A program made the translations under genes and the position numbers. From NCBI GenBank assembly GCA_902462065.1, contig CABQAK010000017.1, forward strand, positions 1-41,271: 41,271 nucleotides of DNA, given 5' to 3'. The notes under the pieces are model-generated. The model searched no databases and had not been told where the DNA came from. It worked only from the letters and a program-made list of their open reading frames with translations. This document shows positions 1 to 7,503 of the stretch, in pieces. The first letter of the stretch is position 1; each line of letters opens with the position of its first letter. The stretch is from an uncultured Collinsella sp. GTDB taxonomy: Bacteria > Actinomycetota > Coriobacteriia > Coriobacteriales > Coriobacteriaceae.

Positions 1-254
1 TTCGGCCTGCGGAATGTTTCGGAGAGAAGCCCCGTCCCGCCCCCGGATCCCCTGCGTTTACGGCCTTGAGGTCGGCGTGGGCGGAGATCGTGGCTGATGG
101 GGATACATGTCCCGGTCGCTGTTTCGCGGCTTTGCCGCGAAAGGCGCGCTACTTTGGGATGGGCGGGGAACGTGGTTGTTGCGGCAACTGGTCCCCACCA
201 TAAATTACCCTTGGCATACTTGCGCGAATACCTGCTCGTGCTACACTTGCAATT
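1..254. other. Upstream gap with no recognised gene
   Basis: No gene could be supported here; short open frames in all directions lack recognisable domains. One perfect inverted repeat is visible at 122-142 (9-bp arms, loop TTT), with no T-tract after it, so it is at best a weak terminator for a gene left of the window. Confidence 0.4.
220..247 (+). promoter_or_regulatory. Candidate promoter of the riboflavin-uptake operon
   Basis: A TTGCGC box at 220-225 and a TACACT box at 242-247 are separated by 16 bp. Transcription would start about 254, just before the FMN riboswitch, which is the expected position. Neither box is a perfect consensus. Confidence 0.4.
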
Positions 255-256
255 GC

Positions 257-438
257 TGTTTCAGGGCGGGGTGAAATTCCCCACTGGCGGTAAATCGGGC
301 GGTGCCAAAGGGGTGCCGTGGCGCAGGCGAGGACCTGCGACCGAGCCGATGAGTCCGCGACCCGTGTGTGCGTTGGTTCGCATGCCGGCTGAACTGGTGA
401 AATCCCAGTACCAACGGTTAGAGTCCGGATGAAAGAGG
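257..438 (+). promoter_or_regulatory. FMN riboswitch (RFN element)
   Basis: The conserved blocks of the RFN aptamer are present in order: TCAGGGCGGGGTGAAATTCC at 261-280, CCACTGGCGGTAAAT at 281-295, GAACTGGTGAAATCCCAGTA at 391-410, CCAACGGTTAGAGTCCGG at 411-428 and ATGAAAGAGG at 429-438. A variable hairpin region lies between. The family binds FMN and lowers expression of riboflavin synthesis or uptake genes. The 3' end abuts the ribosome-binding region of ribU (start at 450) and I see no separate T-rich terminator, so control of translation initiation is the likelier mode. Confidence 0.95.
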
Positions 439-449
439 CAGGTGATCTT

Positions 450-1040
450 ATGTCTGAACAGTCGCAGCATATCCATTTTGAGAACACGAATAGGTGGAGC
501 ACCAAACAGCTCGTTACCATGGCGCTGATGTGCGCCTTGGGAGCACTGTTTATGTACGTGCAGCTGCCCATCCTCCCCTCGGCGCCGTTTTTGACGTATG
601 ACCCGTCGCTGGTGCCGGCGATGGTGTGTGGATTTGCGTATGGCCCTGGCGCCGGCACCGCTGTTGCCGCTATGGCGATCGTTATCCATGCGCTTACCAC
701 GGGCGATTGGGTCGGTGCGCTTATGAACCTGGTGGCTACGCTGGGCTATATTCTGCCTGCGGCTATCGTCTACCAGAAGATGCACACCTATAAGGGTGCC
801 GTGATTGGCCTGGCGCTGGGCGTTATTGCCGCTACGGCGTTGTCTATGGTTGCAAACCTTACCATTGGCGTATGGTTCTGGTATGGCTCGGTCGATGTGA
901 TCGCCCCGCTCATGATTCCTGCCGTACTGCCGTTCAACCTTATCAAGACCGTGCTTAACTCGGTGTTGACGCTGGCGGTGTATAAAGCAGTCTCCAACCT
1001 CATCACGCCCAAGAAGGACCAGGTCAAAGGCCGCGCATGA
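450..1040 (+). CDS. ribU: Riboflavin ECF transporter S component RibU
   Basis: Substrate-binding membrane subunit of an energy-coupling-factor transporter. The 196-residue product is strongly hydrophobic with about five to six membrane segments after a hydrophilic N-terminus of about 23 residues, the usual size for S components. Assignment to riboflavin rests on the FMN riboswitch directly upstream and on resemblance to RibU-type proteins. I chose the ATG at 450; an in-frame ATG at 429 lies inside the conserved 3' end of the riboswitch and is unlikely to be used. The gene overlaps the next by 4 bases (ATGA), implying translational coupling with the ATPase. Membrane location. The exact substrate is inferred. 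Confidence 0.88.
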   Translation: MSEQSQHIHFENTNRWSTKQLVTMALMCALGALFMYVQLPILPSAPFLTYDPSLVPAMVCGFAYGPGAGTAVAAMAIVIHALTTGDWVGALMNLVATLGYILPAAIVYQKMHTYKGAVIGLALGVIAATALSMVANLTIGVWFWYGSVDVIAPLMIPAVLPFNLIKTVLNSVLTLAVYKAVSNLITPKKDQVKGRA

Positions 1041-2941
1041 TTGAGTGTCGGGGCGTTTCCTTTAGCTATGACGGTGCTGCACCGGCGCTCGATGGCATCG
1101 ATCTGAACATCGAGGATGGCGAGTTTTTCTGCATCCTCGGCGGAAACGGGTCGGGTAAGTCGACGTTTGCCAAGCATTTGAACGCGCTGCTGCAGCCCGA
1201 TGCGGGAACGGTGTGCGTCAACGGCATGGGCGCGTCCGACCCCGAGCTGGTCTACGACATCCGCTCGACTGCGGGCATGGTGTTCCAGAATCCCGACGAC
1301 CAGCTTGTGGCGACGCTTGTCGAGGACGATGTTGCGTTTGGTCCCGAGAACTTAGGGGTCGAATCGGCCCAGATCGCGCAGCGCGTGCGCGAGGCGCTGA
1401 AGGCCGTGGGTCTGGTGGGCTTTGAGCGCCACGAGACCCACGCTCTCTCGGGCGGACAAAAGCAGCGCGTGGCGCTTGCCGGCGTGCTCGCCATGGAGCC
1501 GCGCGTGCTCATCTTGGATGAGGCCTCCTCAATGCTCGATCCGCGCGGGCGCAAGGGCCTTATGAAGGCCTGTCACGCGCTGCACGAACGCGGCATGACC
1601 ATCGTGATGATTACGCACTTTATGGAAGAGGCCGCTGAGGTCGATCGCGTTGCTGTCTTCCAAGCGGGCCGCGTTGCCATGCTCGGTACGCCCGAGGAGA
1701 TCTTGACGCGGGCGGACGAACTCGCGCGGCTGAACCTGGATATGCCGGCATCGTGCTGTCTTGGCAGGGCGCTTCGCGCGAAGGGCGTGCCCATTTGCGC
1801 ACGGGTGCGCGAGGCGGATATAGTCGCCGATATAGCGCAGGCTTATACCAAGCGGAGTAGGACAGGCATCGCCGGGCGGCCTTTCGCATCCGATTCTCGT
1901 ATTCCCGACAACGTCTCCTCTGCAATCGATGGCGCAGACGCGCTGGAGCCCGTCATCGAGATTTCGCACCTTTCGTATAGCTATTCGCTGAGCGCCCGCG
2001 AGCGTCGCCGCTGGCACAAGCGCTCAGCCGTCGAGGGTGCATCGAACAAACAGGCCCTCTGGGGCAACGACCCTAGCAGCCCCTGGGCGTTGCGCAATGT
2101 GTCGCTAACGGTGCGCCGTGGCGAGTTCCTGGGCCTTGCGGGCCATACCGGTTCGGGTAAGTCGACGCTGGTTCAGCATCTCAACGGCCTGATTCGTCCC
2201 CAAGAGGGTTCCGTTTACGCGTTGGGGCTCGACCTGGTAAATAAGAAAGATGCCGCCGCTGTTAAGGCAAAGGTCGGCGTGGTGTTTCAGTATCCAGAGC
2301 GTCAGCTGTTTGCCGAGACCGTGGCACAGGACGTGGCATTTGGTCCGCATAACCTTGGCTTGTCGCAGGCCGAGGTTGCCCGCCGCGTTGAGTCATCGCT
2401 CGCGCGCGTGGGCCTCGACCTGGCCACGGTGGGCGACAAGAGCCCCTTTGAGCTCTCGGGCGGGCAGCAGCGGCGCGTGGCGTTTGCCGGCGTGCTTGCC
2501 ATGGAGCCCGAGGTCCTGGTACTCGATGAGCCCATGGCGGGGCTCGATCCGGCGGCGCGCAGTGATTTCTTGGAGCTCATCGATCGACTTCACCGCGATG
2601 GCCTGACCGTTGTCATGGTTTCGCACAGCATGGATGACCTGGCCAATTGCTGCGACCGTATTGTCGTGATGAACGAGGGCACGGTGTTTGCCGAGGGCAC
2701 GCCCGCTCAGGTTTTTGCGCATGCGGATGAGCTTAAATCAATCGGCTTGGGTGTTCCCGCTGCCCAGCGCATGGCATTGGCACTTGCGAAGGCAGGCGTG
2801 CCGCTGCGCTTTGACGGCCTCTATACGGTTGAGTCGCTGGCCGACGAGTTGGCAGATTTGCTGATCGGTCGCCCAGACGGTCCTTCTAACGTCGCGGACA
2901 TTGCTAAACCCAAGACGGTCGCGCGAGAGGAGGGCTGCTAA
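1037..2941 (+). CDS. ECF transporter ATPase, fused double-domain EcfA
   Basis: Energises vitamin uptake by ATP hydrolysis together with EcfT. The 634-residue protein has two complete ABC domains in one chain. Domain 1 shows Walker A GGNGSGKST (35-43), signature LSGGQKQR (137-144) and Walker B VLILDEA (157-163). Domain 2 shows Walker A GHTGSGKST (about 368-376), signature LSGGQQRR (about 472-479) and Walker B VLVLDEP (about 494-500). A poorly conserved linker (about 240-305) joins them. Most ECF systems encode the halves as separate EcfA1 and EcfA2 proteins of about 280 residues, so this is a fusion. The start overlaps ribU by 4 bases and the stop overlaps the ecfT start by 1 base. Confidence 0.93.
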   Translation: MIECRGVSFSYDGAAPALDGIDLNIEDGEFFCILGGNGSGKSTFAKHLNALLQPDAGTVCVNGMGASDPELVYDIRSTAGMVFQNPDDQLVATLVEDDVAFGPENLGVESAQIAQRVREALKAVGLVGFERHETHALSGGQKQRVALAGVLAMEPRVLILDEASSMLDPRGRKGLMKACHALHERGMTIVMITHFMEEAAEVDRVAVFQAGRVAMLGTPEEILTRADELARLNLDMPASCCLGRALRAKGVPICARVREADIVADIAQAYTKRSRTGIAGRPFASDSRIPDNVSSAIDGADALEPVIEISHLSYSYSLSARERRRWHKRSAVEGASNKQALWGNDPSSPWALRNVSLTVRRGEFLGLAGHTGSGKSTLVQHLNGLIRPQEGSVYALGLDLVNKKDAAAVKAKVGVVFQYPERQLFAETVAQDVAFGPHNLGLSQAEVARRVESSLARVGLDLATVGDKSPFELSGGQQRRVAFAGVLAMEPEVLVLDEPMAGLDPAARSDFLELIDRLHRDGLTVVMVSHSMDDLANCCDRIVVMNEGTVFAEGTPAQVFAHADELKSIGLGVPAAQRMALALAKAGVPLRFDGLYTVESLADELADLLIGRPDGPSNVADIAKPKTVAREEGC

Positions 2942-3741
2942 TGGAGGCGTTTTCGTTTGGCAGCTACTATCCCGGCGATAGTGCGATCCACCGCCTGGAC
3001 CCGCGAACCAAGTTGCTCTTGGGCTTTGTGTTTCTGATCACGACGCTCACAGTCAACAGCTTCCGCGGACTGGTCCCGGTCGCAATCTTCGTTGTCCTGA
3101 TCTATACCGTGTCCCGGGTGCCGGCTCGTCGTGTCCTGTCATCGATGGCGCCGCTGCTGGCGATCGTCGCGGTAGTCGCGGTGCTCAACCTGTTTTCCGA
3201 CCAGAGCGGGCACATTCTGTGGCAGCTCGGCTTTTTGCAGATAAGCGAGGGCTCGCTGCATTCCGCCGCCTTTATGGCGTGCCGCCTGACCTTGATGATG
3301 GCCGGTATGAGCGCTATCACGCTCACCACACCGACGCTCGACCTCACCGCGGGCTTTGAGCGCCTGCTCGCGCCGTTTGCGCGTGTGGGACTTCCTGCGC
3401 ACGAGCTCGGCATGATCATGGGTATTGCACTGCGCTTTATGCCGCAGTTTGCCACCGAGATGAAGCAGACGGCCGATGCACAGGCGAGCCGCGGCGCACG
3501 CGTGACGGGAGGCCCGCTCGGCGGCGTGCGTATGCTCGGCAGCGTGGCGATTCCGCTGTTCACGGGCGTGTTCCGTCATGCCGAAACGCTGTCTGCCGCC
3601 ATGGATGCGCGTTGCTATCATGGCGAGCAGGGCCGCACACGTCTGCATGCGCTTGCATTTGGCCGCGGCGATGCGCTGGCGGCGGTGGTGACGGCGTTGC
3701 TGCTCATCTGCGTCATCGTCATCAATCTTCAACTTGTTTAG
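2941..3741 (+). CDS. ecfT: ECF transporter transmembrane subunit EcfT
   Basis: Membrane scaffold that joins the ATPases to the S component. The 266 residues contain several hydrophobic segments in the first half, a cytoplasmic coupling region and a last membrane helix at the C-terminus. EcfT proteins carry two short Arg-containing coupling motifs that contact the ATPases. The first is normal (ASRGARVTGG), but the second reads DARCYHG, where a Gly (ARGY) is usual, so Cys replaces Gly. The TAATG junction with the ATPase gene indicates coupled translation. The gene may serve other S components encoded elsewhere, as in group II ECF systems; that is inference. Confidence 0.9.
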   Translation: MEAFSFGSYYPGDSAIHRLDPRTKLLLGFVFLITTLTVNSFRGLVPVAIFVVLIYTVSRVPARRVLSSMAPLLAIVAVVAVLNLFSDQSGHILWQLGFLQISEGSLHSAAFMACRLTLMMAGMSAITLTTPTLDLTAGFERLLAPFARVGLPAHELGMIMGIALRFMPQFATEMKQTADAQASRGARVTGGPLGGVRMLGSVAIPLFTGVFRHAETLSAAMDARCYHGEQGRTRLHALAFGRGDALAAVVTALLLICVIVINLQLV

Positions 3742-3771
3742 GCGCGATTCGAGCGCAGGAAAGGGGTCCCT

Positions 3772-4218
3772 ATGACCGATAACGACCGCACGGCGCAGCT
3801 CGAGCGCGCCTGTTCGTATCTTAGGCGTATTCCGGCGTGGTATCTCGCCACGATCGACGTGACGGACGGACATCAGCCGCGCGTGAGGCCGTTCTCGTTT
3901 GCCATGGTCGATGATGGCAAGCTGTGGTTTTGCACCTCGCGCGATAAGGACGTGTGGGCCGAGCTCAGCGCGAACCCCAAGTTTGAGGTTTCGGGTTGGA
4001 AACCGGGGGAGTGTTGGATTGTGCTGACTGGCGAGGCCGCGCTCGAGGACGACGCGGTCGTGAGCGACCGGGTGCGCCAAGCCGGCTTTAAGCACATGGT
4101 GGGCATCGGCGAAGACCACGAGAACGCCAACGACGGTCGCCTTGCGTTTTTCTCGGTGCGCAATATCGCCGCCCGCTTCTGTGATATCGACGGCAGCGAG
4201 GAGCGCCTGGAGCTTTAA
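3772..4218 (+). CDS. Pyridoxamine 5'-phosphate oxidase-fold flavin protein (copy 1)
   Basis: Small protein (148 residues) with the split-barrel flavin-binding fold. The N-terminal segment PAWYLAT and the RVRPFSF block are typical of the family, which binds FMN, FAD or F420 and includes oxidases and reductases of mostly unknown substrate. It lies 30 bases after ecfT and has its own binding site (GGAAAGGGG) before the ATG, so it is probably cotranscribed with the riboflavin uptake genes. It is clearly paralogous to the next gene (shared PAWYLAT, VRPFSF, DGKLWF and KDVW motifs). The cofactor and reaction cannot be told from sequence. Confidence 0.82.
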   Translation: MTDNDRTAQLERACSYLRRIPAWYLATIDVTDGHQPRVRPFSFAMVDDGKLWFCTSRDKDVWAELSANPKFEVSGWKPGECWIVLTGEAALEDDAVVSDRVRQAGFKHMVGIGEDHENANDGRLAFFSVRNIAARFCDIDGSEERLEL

Positions 4219-4257
4219 CCCTAGGGCAGCTAAAACAGCCCCGACCCAAAAAGACTA
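4219..4257. repeat. Dispersed palindromic repeat, family A copy 1
   Basis: The block at 4228-4250 (AGCTAAAACAGCCCCG followed by ACCCAAA) is nearly the reverse complement of the block at 20473-20505. It begins a few bases after the stop of the preceding gene. Two copies in one window of unrelated context imply a dispersed intergenic repeat. Confidence 0.6.
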
Positions 4258-4272
4258 GTGCCAGGAGGACAC

Positions 4273-4683
4273 ATGGACGGATTGAATACGGTGTTGGAGT
4301 ATCTGACGTCGGTGCCGGCATGGTATTTGGCGACGAGCGTTGACGGACAGCCGCATGTGCGTCCGTTTTCGTTTGCGCGGATCCAGGACGGCAAGCTGTG
4401 GTTTGTAACGGCGCGCACCAAAGACGTGTGGCAAGAGCTGCTGCAAAATCAACGCTTTGAGGCCACGAGTTGGTGGCCGGGCCATGGCTGGCTCATTTTG
4501 CGTGGGCGCGCCGGCTTGGATGACCAGGCCGCTCCCGATATGCGCGAGGCAGGCTGGAAGCACCTGGAGCGCCTAGGCGAGCACTACGAGGGCGCAGACG
4601 ATCCCACGCTCGTCTTCTTTAGCGTGGAGGAACCCGAGGCCTTTATCTGCAACCATGACGAATGGGTGCCGGTCGAGCTCTGA
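4273..4683 (+). CDS. Pyridoxamine 5'-phosphate oxidase-fold flavin protein (copy 2)
   Basis: Second split-barrel flavin-fold protein, 136 residues, paralogous to the gene just upstream and probably a tandem duplication. Conserved blocks are VPAWYLAT, HVRPFSF, DGKLWFVT and KDVWQELL. The ATG at 4273 follows an ideal AGGAGG site (4263-4268); the longer frame from a GTG at 4258 would place that binding site inside the gene and is rejected. A copy of an intergenic repeat separates the pair. Function unknown; flavin binding is inferred from family and from the flavin-transport neighbourhood. Confidence 0.82.
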   Translation: MDGLNTVLEYLTSVPAWYLATSVDGQPHVRPFSFARIQDGKLWFVTARTKDVWQELLQNQRFEATSWWPGHGWLILRGRAGLDDQAAPDMREAGWKHLERLGEHYEGADDPTLVFFSVEEPEAFICNHDEWVPVEL

Positions 4684-4702
4684 ACGAGTCTCTCAGCAAG
4701 CT

Positions 4703-4795
4703 TTGACAATTCAAATTCTCGCATGTAGCGGGTCCCACATTGCAACGTCACCGTAAGGCGCACTGGGCAATATGGGGCCCGCATTTATTTGTCAA
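4703..4795. repeat. Long imperfect inverted repeat
   Basis: Outer arms TTGACAA (4703-4709) and TTGTCAA (4789-4795) enclose inner arms at 4728-4743 and 4767-4782 that match at 14 of 16 positions (GCGGGTCCCACATTGC against the complement of GCAATATGGGGCCCGC). The 93-bp unit has no open frame. Its right arm resembles that of the hairpin at 24970-25087. It may be a mobile palindromic element, or it may end transcription from the flavin-protein gene. Confidence 0.5.
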
Positions 4796-4828
4796 TTCCT
4801 TCGAGTGAATGTGTCTGGACTGTTTCAA

Positions 4829-4842
4829 TGCATGAATATGCA
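4829..4842. promoter_or_regulatory. Candidate ArgR operator before argC
   Basis: TGCATGAATATGCA has arms TGCAT/ATGCA around GAAT and resembles half of a bacterial ARG box (ATGAAT core). Position 107 bases before argC suits arginine repression. Only one clear box is seen, so the call is tentative. Confidence 0.3.
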
Positions 4843-4948
4843 GAAGATTTGCGTATATATGTATCATTTGGTGCTAAAGTTTCAACCCACTTCATAACGA
4901 CGGCTGCGGGATGCGCATTGGTGCATAACTGCAGACAAGGAGTCTGAT

Positions 4949-6019
4949 ATGTCTTTAAAGGTTGGAATCGTCGGTGCGGCAGGATATGCCGGTGCCGAGC
5001 TCATTCGCCTCGTCCTCGGCCATCCCGAGTTTGAACTTGTTGCCATCACGTCCAACGCCGATGCCGGCCAACCGCTATCCGCGGTGTATCCGAGTTTCGC
5101 CGGTGTGAGCGATCTTGTCTTCACGACGCACGATGCTCCCGAGCTCAAGAACTGCGACGCGGTCTTTTTGGCCGTGCCGCACACGGCCGCCATGGCACAG
5201 GTGCCCGCCCTGCTTGCCGCGGGAGTCTCCTGCATTGACCTCTCGGCCGACTATCGCCTGGGCGATCCGGCCACCTTTGAGGCCTGGTATGCCGCCGAGC
5301 ACACGAGCCCCGAGCTACTCAAGAGCCGCGCCTTTGGTCTGCCCGAGCTGTTCTGCCAGGATTTGGAGACCGCTGCATCCGACCACGCCGACGGCAAGCC
5401 CGTACTGGTCGCCTGCGCCGGTTGCTATCCCACCGCAACGAGCCTCGCCGCCGCGCCTGCCGTGCGCGCCGGCTGGGTTGCCCAGAGCGGCCCCGTGATC
5501 GTTGACGCTATCAGCGGCGTGACGGGTGCCGGTAAGTCCTGCAGCGCCCGTACGCATTTTTGCAGCGCGGACGAGAACCTGGAGGCCTATGGCGTGGGCA
5601 AGCATCGTCACACGCCCGAAATCGAGCAGATCTTGGGCCTAACCGATCGCGTCGTCTTTACCCCGCACCTGGCACCGCTCAAGCGCGGTCTGCTCTCTAC
5701 GGTGACGATGCCGCTTACGCCGCAGGCTATCGATGCCTTGGCCCTTGAGGACGTTGTCGACCATTACAGGCAATTCTACGCCGCTCGCACCTTCGTGCGC
5801 GTGCTCGATGCCGGCCAGCAGCCTAAGACGGCTTCGGTCGTCGGCACCAACGCCGCCCAGATTGGCCTCGCGCTCAACAAGCGCGCGGGCGTTCTGGTGG
5901 CTACGGGCACCATCGACAATCTGTGCAAGGGTGCCGCGGGCCAGGCGGTCCAGTGCGCCAACATCGTCTTTGGTTTTGACGAGCGACGAGGCTTGCCCAC
6001 AGTGGCGTGCCCGGTGTAG
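4949..6019 (+). CDS. argC: N-acetyl-gamma-glutamyl-phosphate reductase ArgC
   Basis: Third step of arginine (ornithine) synthesis: NADPH-dependent reduction of N-acetylglutamyl-phosphate to the semialdehyde, in the cytoplasm. The N-terminus has the nucleotide-binding GAAGYAGAEL block (residues 9-18). The catalytic cysteine is Cys159 in CAGCYPTAT, and HRHTPEI later in the chain holds the catalytic histidine region. Length 356 is close to the usual 345. The ATG follows AAGGAG with normal spacing. First gene of the argCJBD cluster; 134 bases separate it from argJ. Confidence 0.97.
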   Translation: MSLKVGIVGAAGYAGAELIRLVLGHPEFELVAITSNADAGQPLSAVYPSFAGVSDLVFTTHDAPELKNCDAVFLAVPHTAAMAQVPALLAAGVSCIDLSADYRLGDPATFEAWYAAEHTSPELLKSRAFGLPELFCQDLETAASDHADGKPVLVACAGCYPTATSLAAAPAVRAGWVAQSGPVIVDAISGVTGAGKSCSARTHFCSADENLEAYGVGKHRHTPEIEQILGLTDRVVFTPHLAPLKRGLLSTVTMPLTPQAIDALALEDVVDHYRQFYAARTFVRVLDAGQQPKTASVVGTNAAQIGLALNKRAGVLVATGTIDNLCKGAAGQAVQCANIVFGFDERRGLPTVACPV

Positions 6020-6048
6020 CACATTCGATTGTTGACGATTTGGTAGTC

Positions 6049-6127
6049 GGGCATCGAGTGGGGCGCCACTCTTAAGCTGGTCTCATGATTGTGGCTGGCA
6101 TGGCGCACCAACCGATGCCCATTTTTT
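6049..6127 (+). terminator. Candidate terminator or attenuator between argC and argJ
   Basis: Perfect 8-bp arms GGGCATCG (6049-6056) and CGATGCCC (6113-6120) are followed by ATTTTTT. A small internal hairpin (GAGTGG/CCACTC, 6056-6071) lies inside the loop. The loop is long, so read-through into argJ is likely. Confidence 0.4.
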
Positions 6128-6153
6128 GTTTGACATAAGGAGTCATAAAGACG

Positions 6154-7422
6154 ATGAATACAGAGCAGTTTGATATCAAGATTCGTGCCGTAGAGGGCGG
6201 CGTAACGGCGGCAGCCGGCTTTAAGGCGGCGGGCATCCATGCCGGATTCCGCAAGAATCCCGAGCGCCTGGATTACGCCCTCGTCGTGCCCGATAAACCC
6301 TGTCCCGGTGCCGGCGTGTTTACGACCAACCGCTTTTGTGCGGCGCCCGTGCAGGTGAGCCGCGCCAACCTGGGCGGTGCCGACAAGGGCTACGGCATCA
6401 TCGCCGGCGTTTCGGTCAACTCTGGCAATGCCAACGCCGCCACGGGTGAGACCGGTCTTGCCTGCGCGCGCGAGACCTGCAACATCGCCTCGCAGGTCAT
6501 CGGCTGCGAGCCCCAGCAGATTCTGGTTGCCTCCACGGGCGTGATTGGTCAGATTCTGCCGATCGATACGTTTGAGACCGCCATTCCTGCTGCCTACGAG
6601 GCGCTTTCCGCCCACGGTGGTGCCGATGCAGCCCGCGCCATCATGACGACCGACACGCATTCCAAGGAATACGCCGTGCGTTACCGCAGTGAGGCCGCGG
6701 GCCATGCGGGCAATGCCTACACGGTGGGCGGCATGTGCAAGGGCTCGGGCATGATCATGCCCAACATGGCCACCATGATCGCAGTTATCACCACCGATGC
6801 CCCCGTCGAGCCTGCGGCACTTCATGCCCTGCTGCTCTCGACCGTCAAACAGACCTTTAACAAGGTAACGGTCGATTCCGACACCTCGACTAACGACACC
6901 TGCATCATGCTTGCCTCCGGCGCCGCTGCCGCGGATGCCGAACCCATTGTTGAGGGCTCTGACGCCTTCGATGAGCTGGCCTTTGCCGTGCATGAGGTGT
7001 GCGAGAGCCTGGCGCGCAATATCGCTGCCGATGGCGAGGGCGCGTCCAAGCTCGTGACGGTCAACGTCACCGGCGCCGCGAACGACGAGGAGGCCGATAT
7101 CGCCGCCCGTGCTGTCGCCAACTCGCCGCTCGTCAAGACCTGCATCGCCGGCCACGACTGCAACTGGGGCCGCATTGCCATGGCGCTCGGCAAGTGCGGC
7201 GTGCAGTTTAACCAAGAAGATGTGTCCATTGACATGATGGGTATGCCCGTCTGCCGTGATGGCCTGACCGTTCCCTTTGACGAGGACGAGGCGCTGCGTC
7301 GCTTTGAGGCGCCCGAGATTGTGATCTCGGCAGACCTGGGCGCAGGGGACGCGGCGACCACCGTGTGGACTTGCGACCTCACGCACGAGTACATCTTCAT
7401 TAACGGCGACTACCGTTCCTAG
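6154..7422 (+). CDS. argJ: Ornithine acetyltransferase / amino-acid N-acetyltransferase ArgJ
   Basis: Transfers the acetyl group from N-acetylornithine to glutamate, releasing ornithine; some members also make N-acetylglutamate from acetyl-CoA. ArgJ self-cleaves between Ala and Thr in the motif KGSGM-PNMATM. That motif is intact here (KGSGMIMPNMATMIA), with Thr207 as the predicted nucleophile, so the 422-residue chain should split into alpha and beta subunits. Presence of argJ indicates the recycling (acetyl-cycling) route, consistent with no argE in the cluster. The ATG at 6154 sits after AAGGAG with a rather long AT-rich spacer. Confidence 0.97.
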   Translation: MNTEQFDIKIRAVEGGVTAAAGFKAAGIHAGFRKNPERLDYALVVPDKPCPGAGVFTTNRFCAAPVQVSRANLGGADKGYGIIAGVSVNSGNANAATGETGLACARETCNIASQVIGCEPQQILVASTGVIGQILPIDTFETAIPAAYEALSAHGGADAARAIMTTDTHSKEYAVRYRSEAAGHAGNAYTVGGMCKGSGMIMPNMATMIAVITTDAPVEPAALHALLLSTVKQTFNKVTVDSDTSTNDTCIMLASGAAAADAEPIVEGSDAFDELAFAVHEVCESLARNIAADGEGASKLVTVNVTGAANDEEADIAARAVANSPLVKTCIAGHDCNWGRIAMALGKCGVQFNQEDVSIDMMGMPVCRDGLTVPFDEDEALRRFEAPEIVISADLGAGDAATTVWTCDLTHEYIFINGDYRS

Positions 7423-7503
7423 ACTCCCGATGTGCCGCGCGTCCCGCTGCAATCGCGGGCAACGAGGTGCGGCGCGATAGCTACACGAAAGACGAGGCAG
7501 ACT

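Noticed and set aside
4684..4948. T-box leader before argC
   Set aside because: The conserved T-box sequence and a specifier-loop arrangement are not present; the structure there is a repeat-like palindrome.
5776..7452. Long minus-strand open frame opposite argJ (558 codons)
   Set aside because: Antisense to a certain gene; such frames are expected in high-GC coding DNA with strong third-position bias, and its sequence shows no known domain.
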